This document shows positions 1 through 5,576 of a DNA stretch of 5,576 nucleotides, piece by piece. Both the position numbers and the translations under genes were made by a program. This DNA comes from Candidatus Sumerlaeota bacterium (lineage in GTDB: Bacteria > Sumerlaeota > Sumerlaeia > MWCT01 > JAGHBZ01), in the NCBI GenBank assembly GCA_021160705.1, contig JAGHBZ010000063.1, forward strand, positions 1 through 5,576. Reading direction: 5' to 3'. Within the stretch, counting starts at the first letter, position 1. Each line of letters begins with the position of its first letter. The notes under the pieces are model-generated. The model saw nothing but the letters and a program-made list of their open reading frames with translations, had not been told where the DNA came from and searched no databases.

Positions 1-6
1 GGTTGA

Positions 7-174
7 CACAAGTTACATCTAATACAGACACCTTTGGTGGTAATAAGTTTAGCCATCGGGCTTACGTTCGGTGACTCCATCAATCTGGTATCTGGAATAG
101 TCGTCAGATTGACATTTGCCCAAAATACCGGCTTATGGATGGCAAAGACTATACCATTCAGCCGAAGGAATTAA
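7..174 (+). pseudogene. possible relic of signal peptidase II (LspA), fragment
   Basis: A 55-codon frame lies between a TGA at 4-6 and a TAA at 172-174, with no convincing start codon or ribosome binding site. Its translation is hydrophobic and contains GDSINL, a short gap, then RLTFAQNTG. This resembles the LspA stretch after the first membrane segment, where a G(E/D)S-I-x-(V/I)-I-x-G pattern precedes LT-x-V-x-NTGAAF. The upstream IQTP could be a decayed form of the DQxTK motif. The residues after NTG (LWM) do not follow the family pattern, and I found no GNxxDR motif holding the catalytic aspartate downstream in any + frame. A working LspA is about 160 residues, so at most this is a broken fragment. 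The match is from memory of the family, and chance similarity is a real alternative. Confidence 0.27.
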
Positions 175-497
175 TTCTTTATTTCTCAAATCCAATTTCT
201 TCTACCTGGCGTTCAGATAGAAAATCTACTGGACATTGTATAATGTATTCCATCTCTGTCAAGAGAAAAATGGGAAGAATTTTTCAAATTTTTTCGAATC
301 CCTTAAATCACAGTCGTTTTGCAAAAAATGAGGTCAAGTTGCCTCCACACTTAGGGAATTAGTTATTGTTCGCAGGTAATAATTTTATTGAAGTCTCCGT
401 AGAGCTTCTTTAAAAAATGCGTTTAGTATGTGATTATAAAAAATCTGTTCTACAAGTTTGTGAATCATCGGCAAAGGTTTGAAATTATTCATTGGAC
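175..497. other. AT-rich stretch without a convincing gene
   Basis: Short frames here (for example 135-362 on + and 385-570 on -) lack ribosome binding sites, recognisable motifs and protein-like composition. A TATAAT hexamer sits at 239-244 but has no acceptable -35 partner. A weak hairpin can form at 390-408 (GAAGTCT, loop CCGT, AGA, bulged G, CTTC), followed by only three T. The stretch could be a decayed gene or the body of a small non-coding transcript ending at the terminator at 498-555. Neither is demonstrated. Confidence 0.5.
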
Positions 498-555
498 AAG
501 AGCTCCCATTAGTATTAATTTCAATAAGATTTAAATAATAGGAGCTCTTATTTTT
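498..555 (+). terminator. probable rho-independent terminator upstream of lpxD
   Basis: AAGAGCTCC (498-506) and GGAGCTCTT (541-549) are a perfect 9-bp inverted repeat. After one mismatch the stem can continue with ATTA (508-511) against TAAT (536-539). The 3' arm is followed by A and then TTTTT, AA and more T, as expected for termination on the + strand. The other side has no T-run, so it is not bidirectional. The loop is unusually long (34 bases, or about 24 with the inner pairs) and AT-rich, which lowers confidence. It would insulate the lpxD operon from transcription entering from the left. Confidence 0.55.
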
Positions 556-580
556 AATTTTTGCAGACAAAATTTAAAAT
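552..580 (+). promoter_or_regulatory. weak candidate promoter for the lpxD operon
   Basis: TAAAAT at 575-580 matches the sigma70 -10 consensus in five of six positions. The -35 candidate TTTTAA (552-557), 17 bases upstream, matches only three of six. Transcription would start near 587, just upstream of the ribosome binding site. The location between terminator and gene is right, but AT-rich DNA gives such matches easily. Confidence 0.25.
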
Positions 581-592
581 TTGATTCATATT

Positions 593-599
593 AAGGGGG
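593..599 (+). promoter_or_regulatory. ribosome binding site deciding the lpxD start
   Basis: AAGGGGG lies five bases before the ATG at 605. The frame also extends upstream to a TTG at 581, but that codon has no such site in front of it and lies before this one. The ATG at 605 is therefore preferred, which makes the protein eight residues shorter than the longest frame. Confidence 0.7.
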
Positions 600-604
600 T
601 CTTT

Positions 605-1672
605 ATGAGAGAAAAAAAGGACATTACGATTTCCTTACGTACACTTGCGAAGGAACTTGGTGGTGAAATTCACAATCTACCTTCTGGCAAAGATGTGGAG
701 ATAAAAAATATCGTCCCGTTATCTGAGGCAGGTCAGGGCGATATTTCGTTTGTCACATCAGGCAAATTTGTCCGGCAAGCCACAGAATCAAATGCATCGG
801 GCTTTCTTGCGCCGTCTGGCATTATAATTGAAAACCGTCCGACACTCTGCCTGGAGCAGGTCTGGAAAGGCGTGCTGTGGTTGATTAATTATTTCTACCC
901 GGAGAAACTTCCTGAGGCTGGTGTGAATGAAACTGCCATAGTTGGCAAGAATGTCTCACTTGGGAAAGATGTCTCTATAGGTCCTTATACCGTTATTGGT
1001 GACGATGCGGTAATTGGTGATTCCGCTCTGATTGAAGCTCAATGTTATATTGGCAACGGTGTGCGGATAGGCAAAAATTGTCGGATTTTTCCCCGGGTTG
1101 TTATTATGGACAATACAATAATAGGAGACAATGTGATTATTCATTCTGGAGCAGTAATTGGAAGTGATGGCTATAAATATGAAGTTCTTGATGGTGTTCG
1201 GACTAAAATCCCGCAAATTGGCAGGGTGGTTATTGAAGACAATGTAGAAATCGGCGCCAATACCTGTATTGATAGAGCCACATTCACTGAGACTCGCATC
1301 GGCAGAGCTACAAAGATAGATAACCTCGTACATATTGCTCACAATGTGAGTATTGGCAGTAATTGTCTTATTATTGCTCAGGTAGGTATCGCAGGCTCAA
1401 GCGTTATAGGAAATAATTGTGTGCTTGCCGGGCAAGTGGGTATTGCCGACAATATCAGAATAGGCAACAATGTCCAGCTCGGCGCTAAAACTGGAGTGCA
1501 TCGCAACATCCCGGACAATCAACAGATGCTTGGTATCCCGGCAATGCCCGCTAAACAATTTGCCCGCGTGATTGCCGCACTCCAGAAATTACCTGAGACC
1601 AGCCGAAACCTGCATTCATTACGCAATCGGGTTAATCAACTAATTGAACAACAGGAATCAGGAATTGAGTAG
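605..1672 (+). CDS. lpxD: UDP-3-O-acylglucosamine N-acyltransferase LpxD
   Basis: LpxD performs the third step of lipid A synthesis in the cytoplasm: it moves a 3-hydroxyacyl chain from acyl carrier protein to the 2-amino group of UDP-3-O-acylglucosamine. The product is 355 residues, near the family's usual 330-360. Residues about 8-90 form the uridine-binding N-terminal domain, with the typical LSEAGQGDISFV stretch. Residues about 110-310 are a long left-handed beta-helix of hexapeptide repeats (IG-x-N, VIGD, IGNN). The catalytic histidine is H246 in NLVHIAHNV, matching E. coli His239. Further family signatures are IHSGAVIGSDG, IPQIGRVVI, VEIGANTCIDRATF, AQVGIAGS and GIPAMPAK. The C-terminal residues about 315-350 are helical with a heptad-like pattern, as in the trimer-forming tail of the family. 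It heads a likely operon with the next two genes; fabZ, lpxA and lpxC are not in the window. Confidence 0.97.
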   Translation: MREKKDITISLRTLAKELGGEIHNLPSGKDVEIKNIVPLSEAGQGDISFVTSGKFVRQATESNASGFLAPSGIIIENRPTLCLEQVWKGVLWLINYFYPEKLPEAGVNETAIVGKNVSLGKDVSIGPYTVIGDDAVIGDSALIEAQCYIGNGVRIGKNCRIFPRVVIMDNTIIGDNVIIHSGAVIGSDGYKYEVLDGVRTKIPQIGRVVIEDNVEIGANTCIDRATFTETRIGRATKIDNLVHIAHNVSIGSNCLIIAQVGIAGSSVIGNNCVLAGQVGIADNIRIGNNVQLGAKTGVHRNIPDNQQMLGIPAMPAKQFARVIAALQKLPETSRNLHSLRNRVNQLIEQQESGIE

Positions 1673-1707
1673 AGCAAGAGAAGACTCACTACACCAGGCA
1701 GTGGATT

Positions 1708-2061
1708 ATGAGTAGAAACAATAAGACCTGGAAAACTCAGCTGATACTGGCAGTCGGTAAACTCCGCCGTATCTATCTCTCTTATTTTCGGCGTGGTTAT
1801 GTTAATCAGCAGAGGGCGCGTCGTCTGGGTGAATGTCAGCGATGTAGTGCCTGTTGTCGGTTCGTATTCAGGTGTCCGTTCCTGGTACCGGACGATAAGA
1901 ACGGCTGGAGGTGTAGTATTCATTCAAGGCGTCCACGCGTATGTGCGGATTTCCCGATTGATGAACGTGACATTCGTGAACGCAACTTGATTATGCCCGA
2001 TACTCCCTGTGGATTTAGATTCGCCCCTCACAAAAAAGAACCAGAACAAAAAGGAGATTGA
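1708..2061 (+). CDS. YkgJ-type CxxCxxCC cysteine-cluster protein
   Basis: A 117-residue protein of the CxxCxxCC family (YkgJ, formerly UPF0153), described as putative zinc- or iron-chelating proteins; the biochemical role is not settled. The defining motif is C43-x2-C46-x2-C49-C50, followed by C56, C69, C79 and C101. The stretch CSIHSRRPRVCADFP matches the family pattern C-x-I-x-x-x-RP-x-x-C-x-x-FP, so the cluster appears complete. Residues 1-40 are basic and contain RRIYLSYFRRGYV, a feature I recall in environmental members of the family. No signal peptide is evident, so it is probably cytoplasmic. The ATG at 1708 is the only start codon in this frame downstream of the lpxD stop, but the ribosome binding site is weak (GTGGA, 1701-1705). 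It begins 35 bases after lpxD and ends five bases before the Nif3 gene, so co-transcription is likely. Confidence 0.88.
   Translation: MSRNNKTWKTQLILAVGKLRRIYLSYFRRGYVNQQRARRLGECQRCSACCRFVFRCPFLVPDDKNGWRCSIHSRRPRVCADFPIDERDIRERNLIMPDTPCGFRFAPHKKEPEQKGD
2051..2056 (+). promoter_or_regulatory. ribosome binding site deciding the Nif3 start
   Basis: AAGGAG lies inside the last codons of the cysteine-cluster gene, ten bases before the ATG at 2067. A TTG at 2058 is in the same frame and overlaps the previous stop, but it is only one base from this site, too close for use. The position inside the upstream gene suggests translational coupling. Confidence 0.7.
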
Positions 2062-2066
2062 CTAAA

Positions 2067-3194
2067 ATGGCAGTGAGACTCGCAACACTGCTTGATTTAA
2101 TTGACCACCTGGCTCCCTGGAGTAGTGCTGAGAGCTGGGACAATGTGGGTCTGCTATTAGGAAGCCCATCGCAAAAAATTAGCCGTATACTGTATGCCCT
2201 TGAGGTAACTCCTCAGGTACTCAAAGAGGCTAAACAAAAGCGAGCAGACCTCCTTATTGTTCATCATCCCTTAATCTTTAAACCGCTCTCTCGTATAGAT
2301 TATCAGACGTATCCGGGTGTGTTGATTCTTGAGCTAATGAAAAGCAACATAGCCCTTATAGCTGTTCATACAAATCTCGATAAATCCACGTATGGGCCTA
2401 ACTTTGCCCTGGCAGAATTACTCGGGCTACAGGAGGTCTCGTTTCTTCTCCCGGAATCGCCATCACCGGGCAATGTGAAGTTTGTCGTCTTTGTTCCTGA
2501 AGGATATGAACGTAAGGTCATTGATGCTATTGGGCGTGGTGGTGGCGCAATCATAGGCAATTACTCCCATTGCACATTTCGTACACCAGGAGTAGGGACA
2601 TTTATTCCTCTTGAAGGTGCGTCGCCGTTCATCGGGGAGCAGGGGAGACTTGAAGAGGTCAAAGAATTCCGCCTTGAGGCTATCGTTCCCCGTGCTTTGA
2701 TGAAAAACGTCTTGAATGAAGTGCTCAAGGTTCATCCTTATGAAGAGCCTGCTTATGACATCTATCCAGTGGAAGACATTATTCCATCTGCGGGAACAGG
2801 TTGCCTGGGTCAATTACCGCGGACATTATCTCTCAAGACCTTAGCAGAGAAAACCAAAAAAGTCCTCAATGCCCTGACTGTTCAGATAGTCGGCGAACCT
2901 GTTACGAAAATTAAGTCTGTTGCCATCTGTACTGGGGCGGCTGATAGTATACTCTCCGGGATGCACTCAATCAGGAGTGACGTGGTAATTGTTGGCGAAA
3001 TAAATCATCACACAGCTCTCGCCGCCAGAACAAATAAAATAAACGTAATTACTGCTGGGCATTACGAGACAGAAATTATTGGTATCCAGCGTCTGGCAGA
3101 GGCACTTGCCTCCGAGCCATCTCTGAAAAAGGCAAATCTCAAACACCTTTTCTCTTGCCAGCAACGTTCACCTTTTTCTCCCGCTGTCCATTAA
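2067..3194 (+). CDS. Nif3/DUF34 dinuclear metal centre protein, long form
   Basis: A 375-residue member of the Nif3-like (YbgI/YqfO, DUF34) family, which forms toroidal hexamers with two metal ions per subunit. The family is often annotated GTP cyclohydrolase I type 2, but its general role is unsettled. Expected metal ligands are present: H66 and H67 in VHHP, D105 in HTNLD, and H332 and E336 in GHYETE, with the same four-residue spacing as H215/E219 of E. coli YbgI. The N-terminal half has the signature AESWDNVGLLLG. Residues about 132-237 form the inserted PII/CutA-like domain of the long YqfO form, including VFVPEG near its start and HPYEEPAYDIYP at its end. Residues about 245-375 complete the core, with GCLGQLP, CTGAADS and GEINHH. 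The end (RSPFSPAVH) fits the usual end of the family, so it looks full length. Confidence 0.94.
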   Translation: MAVRLATLLDLIDHLAPWSSAESWDNVGLLLGSPSQKISRILYALEVTPQVLKEAKQKRADLLIVHHPLIFKPLSRIDYQTYPGVLILELMKSNIALIAVHTNLDKSTYGPNFALAELLGLQEVSFLLPESPSPGNVKFVVFVPEGYERKVIDAIGRGGGAIIGNYSHCTFRTPGVGTFIPLEGASPFIGEQGRLEEVKEFRLEAIVPRALMKNVLNEVLKVHPYEEPAYDIYPVEDIIPSAGTGCLGQLPRTLSLKTLAEKTKKVLNALTVQIVGEPVTKIKSVAICTGAADSILSGMHSIRSDVVIVGEINHHTALAARTNKINVITAGHYETEIIGIQRLAEALASEPSLKKANLKHLFSCQQRSPFSPAVH

Positions 3195-3290
3195 TCAGTC
3201 GGCTTTCACGTGCAAAATCACAAGACATTTGCCAAAAAGCAGGAGACTGAAGAAGGGATGGAAAAATTTCAAGAAAATGCGAAAAAGATG

Positions 3291-3318
3291 TTGACAGAGG
3301 AACAGAGTTGGGGATAAA
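3291..3318 (+). promoter_or_regulatory. candidate sigma70 promoter for the beta-helix gene
   Basis: TTGACA (3291-3296) is a perfect -35 hexamer. GATAAA (3313-3318), 16 bases later, matches the -10 consensus at four positions; the overlapping TAAATT (3315-3320) at 18 bases also matches four, including the key second A and last T. Transcription would begin near 3326 and give a leader of about 200 bases before the ATG at 3523. Confidence 0.4.
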
Positions 3319-3383
3319 TTTAGAGTTAATTTTTTATGTACCTGTAGAGAAGAGATTCTGGGAAAAGAAGGGGGGAGAGAAAT

Positions 3384-3400
3384 AGACCTTCCAGAGGTCT
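3384..3400 (+). repeat. short perfect inverted repeat in the leader
   Basis: AGACCT (3384-3389) and AGGTCT (3395-3400) are perfect inverted repeats around the five-base loop TCCAG. No T-run follows directly (the next is four T at 3414-3417), so it is a poor terminator. It could be a hairpin in the leader RNA or a small operator. At six base pairs chance is possible. Confidence 0.3.
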
Positions 3401-3506
3401 CCTCAACTGCAACTTTTAATCTCACCACTTCTGGAGTATCTCTGCGTTGAGGTGTTGTGGAGGGACGTAGGGGACTTCGCCAGAAAGGTTGGGAGTCAAT
3501 TCAGAA

Positions 3507-3515
3507 AAGGGAGGT
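3507..3515 (+). promoter_or_regulatory. strong ribosome binding site of the beta-helix gene
   Basis: AAGGGAGGT is a near-ideal Shine-Dalgarno sequence, seven bases before the ATG at 3523. It is the main reason for placing the true start at 3523, although that frame as written closes at 3619-3621. An alternative TTG at 3587 is in frame with the long downstream reading but has no such site. Confidence 0.75.
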
Positions 3516-3522
3516 AGGAACA

Positions 3523-5576
3523 ATGAAAGAGGCAAAAGGAATAGGAAAAGGCGTAGTCGTGTTGTGTATTTTATTAACCGCTATGTTTGTTAGGGGGGGG
3601 GCAATCCGCACTGAGCGTTAGCCTTTCTGAACCCTATCTTGTATCCTCTGAAGAAGACCTATCCCGACGCAATCAAACCACACGTGTCATCATCAATCAT
3701 TATGAGCAGGATGTGCTTGATTCTGCTGGCAATCCAACTGGTGAGAAGGTCTCCTATGACAGAAAAATCATCATCAAAGCAGACGGACTCTGCTACGATG
3801 CTCAGGACTACACCGCCAATCCCAAGGCATCACCCCTGTGGGAACCCGCCGTCCCGGAATTCACCCCCGCAGACCCTGGCAAATCCGGCATCGCCTTCAC
3901 CGCCCTTAGAGGTGTTATTCAGGTGAGCATCAGCACAGACATAGCTAGGTCATATCCGCTTGAGTGTGGGTTCAAACATCGTAATAAAGCCTATACTCTA
4001 GAGATGGGAATTGCAGGTCTGGGCTATTACGATTCTGAATCAGGAAAGGTCGTGGTGGTCAAAGAGCCGGAGTCGGTTCCGGCAGAACAAACAGAGAGCA
4101 ATCGCCTGCTTTACCGTGGAATATTCGGTGAGATTGCGGACGTGGAGTATGTGTACGAGCGCGGCAGGTTCAAGCAGAACCTTATTATCAACAGTCTGGC
4201 TGGTCTCCCTGGACCTGCATACTTCGGGCTTAATCCAGAGAGCACATATCTGGTGATTATCTCGCGCCTTAAGTCTGCATCAGATTCCGCGCTGATTGAG
4301 AGCAGGAGCTTAAATGCGGGGTTCAGCGAATTATCCGCGGAGGCAAAGGTAGAAGGCGGTTACGTGGCAATCAGATTTAAAGACGCAAAAACAGGGAAAG
4401 TGCTGACCGAGTTCGCCGCATCAGGCGAAGCAGCTGACGCACTCTACGACGAGACAAAATTCAGCAAAGAGATGACAACCCATCGTAGCGGGATATATAA
4501 AGTTTTGAGTCGCAAGGCAGACGGGAGTTACGAGCTGGCAGAGGGGGTAAAGGTGAGCTGGCTTAGCGCGGAGAGACGTCAGTTCCCGGTAGTGCTTGAC
4601 TGGGAGCTCCGTTCCGGCACAGCACAGGGTTCAGAATGCTGGCACGCAGGCGAGACCTACTACATCCAGGACAACTACACCATCCCCTCAGCTCATACCC
4701 TCGCCATAGAAGGCGGCACAGTAGTAAAACTGAATTCCAATAAACAAATTAGAGTTTCAGATGGTGCAGAACTAAAAGCCCAGGGGACAAAATTCAATTA
4801 TGTTATATTCACCAGTGCTGATGATGACAGTGTTGGTGAGATGATTCCTTCAGGTGAGTATACTCCAGGACCCGGATACCGCATATATTTTGAACCTACC
4901 GATGCCTCCGTGCATAACGGGAGTATAATCAGATATTGTAAGTTCAGTAATTTAAGATGCGGTCTATATTTCGTTAATATCACAATGGATACAGTGGGTA
5001 ACCTACCCTGTATTTGCGACAATATTTTTAGAGATTTTGTCACAGCCGGGATTTGTGTAGACGTTGACAATAGCCAGGAATCAGTTAACCTAAACATATT
5101 TAACTGTCTCTTTGTAGGTAATGGTTCTAATGAAGGAATATTTATTTTGTGTGAAGAAGAGAGTCAGAACTCTGTAACGATGCTATTGTATAACTGTACT
5201 TTTGACGGTTTAATGGTAGGATTAGAATATATGGGATTAGGCTCTCTGAATTTAACGATCAAAGATAATCTATTTACTAACTGTGATGCCTCTTTGCTTG
5301 GCGAAGGTTGTGATGTATCCGGGAGCAGCTATGATTATAATGCCTTTTACGAAGCGCCCGTTTATTGCGATATGTCTCCCCCTAGCCCGGATAATAATCT
5401 CTACTTAACCAATAATCCATACGAATATGGTGCTGGCTCACCAAATGGTGATTATTACACCGCAGAATATGTTTTTCAAACTGGCATAGGTTTTTATCAT
5501 TCAAGTCTTTTACATAATGAAGGTGAACGCTTTAGTGACAATCCTCCTTATCCTTCGTGTTATATAAATCAGATAA
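3523..5576 (+). CDS. secreted beta-helix protein, frameshifted at poly-G, runs off window
   Basis: The ATG at 3523 opens a signal peptide: basic MKEAKGIGK, then hydrophobic GVVVLCILLTAMFV. As written this frame stops at 3619-3621 after 32 codons. From 3602 a different frame stays open to the window end (658 codons). With eight G instead of nine at 3593-3601 the two join, giving at least 684 residues, with cleavage plausible near RGGQSA. Residues about 27-370 are a mixed beta-rich region with IADVEYVYERGRFKQN and FGLNPESTYLVI, which I associate with large exported proteins of PVC-like bacteria. Then FPVVLDWELRSGT and AGETYYIQ lead into repeats from about residue 386 (HTLAIEGGTVVKL, IFTSADDDSVGE, FNCLF, YNCTF), typical of right-handed parallel beta-helix proteins. 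Twelve cysteines lie between residues 472 and 679. No catalytic motif is recognised. It is probably exported or on the surface; the C-terminus and any anchor lie outside the window. Confidence 0.75.
3593..3601 (+). repeat. nine-G homopolymer tract inside the signal-peptide region
   Basis: Nine consecutive G follow codon 23 of the gene starting at 3523. The tract sits exactly where the signal-peptide frame must shift by one base to enter the long downstream frame. Eight or eleven G would keep the gene open; nine closes it. Such tracts are known sites of slipped-strand phase variation in surface genes of some bacteria, and also common places for sequencing errors. Confidence 0.9.

Larger units (their letters stand above)
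3195..3522 (+). other. intergenic region and leader of the beta-helix gene
   Basis: No gene of normal size is supported here. The Nif3 frame happens to stay open for 40 codons after its stop, to a TAA at 3315-3317, and includes an ATG at 3258 for a charged 19-residue peptide; AGGAG at 3241-3245 is 12 bases from that ATG, a poor spacing. The sequence is rich in G and A on the + strand. It holds a candidate promoter (3291-3318), a short hairpin (3384-3400) and a strong ribosome binding site (3507-3515). I saw no clear terminator after the Nif3 gene and recognised no known riboswitch. Confidence 0.6.

Noticed and set aside
80..112. 8-bp inverted repeat TCAATCTG / CAGATTGA with a 17-base loop
   Set aside because: No T-run follows and it falls in the relic-like stretch; a repeat this short with such a loop may be chance.
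109..138. TTGACA at 109-114 as a -35 element
   Set aside because: No acceptable -10 hexamer lies 16-18 bases downstream.
135..362. 75-codon open frame on the + strand
   Set aside because: No ribosome binding site before the ATG, no motif, unlikely composition, and it overlaps the LspA-like frame. Treated as a chance frame.
385..570. 61-codon open frame on the - strand
   Set aside because: It spans the inverted repeat and T-rich tail of the terminator, has no recognisable feature, and is in AT-rich DNA.
956..1342. 128-codon frame on the - strand opposite lpxD
   Set aside because: It lies wholly within the clear lpxD coding sequence and mirrors its hexapeptide repeats; an antisense shadow.
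2463..2813. 116-codon frame on the - strand opposite the Nif3 gene
   Set aside because: Antisense to the conserved Nif3 sequence, with no motif or ribosome binding site support.
3639..3926. 95-codon frame on the + strand, proline/serine rich
   Set aside because: It is out of register with the long continuous frame from 3602 to the window end, which has more coherent protein sequence; a shadow in GC-rich DNA.
4011..4256. 81-codon frame on the + strand
   Set aside because: Also an off-register shadow of the long exported-protein frame.
4798..5097. 99-codon frame on the - strand
   Set aside because: Antisense to the beta-helix region, no supporting signals.
1..5576. CRISPR array, tRNA, rRNA, insertion sequence or attachment site
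   Set aside because: No regularly spaced repeats, no tRNA-like cloverleaf, no rRNA-like sequence, no transposase motifs and no paired terminal repeats were seen on either strand.

Overview
The window looks like a piece of chromosome from a Gram-negative (diderm) bacterium that makes lipid A. The wording of the LpxD, cysteine-cluster and Nif3 proteins, and of the large secreted beta-helix protein, reminds me most of Planctomycetota/PVC-group or similar environmental lineages. That taxonomic guess is from memory and was not tested.

Layout, all genes on the + strand. Bases 1-604 are AT-rich and hold no intact gene. Bases 7-174 contain a short, stop-bounded open frame that resembles part of signal peptidase II (LspA), probably a decayed relic. 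A perfect 9-bp inverted repeat followed by T-rich sequence (498-555) looks like an intrinsic terminator and marks the upstream boundary of the next operon. Bases 605-3194 form a compact three-gene cluster: lpxD (lipid A biosynthesis), a CxxCxxCC cysteine-cluster protein of the YkgJ type, and a Nif3/DUF34 dinuclear-metal protein of the long form with an inserted domain. The gaps are 35 and 5 bases, so co-transcription is likely. LpxD is a pathway enzyme; the other two are conserved metal-site proteins without a settled role, and nothing in the sequence ties them to lipid A.

Bases 3195-3522 are a purine-rich intergenic region with a plausible sigma70 promoter (TTGACA at 3291), a small hairpin, and a strong ribosome binding site. 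They lead into a large gene that runs off the right edge. This gene encodes a signal peptide, a roughly 340-residue N-terminal region, and the start of a cysteine-rich repeat region that looks like a right-handed beta-helix. It is therefore a probable surface or exported protein.

The most notable point is that the signal-peptide frame and the long downstream frame are separated by a run of nine G (3593-3601). Eight G would join them. This is either a phase-variable contingency tract in a surface protein gene or a homopolymer sequencing error. The same gene also changes sharply in base composition, from about 62% GC near 3800-3900 to about 32% GC near 4920-5040 (hand counts), near the predicted domain boundary. 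This suggests domain shuffling or different origins for the two parts.
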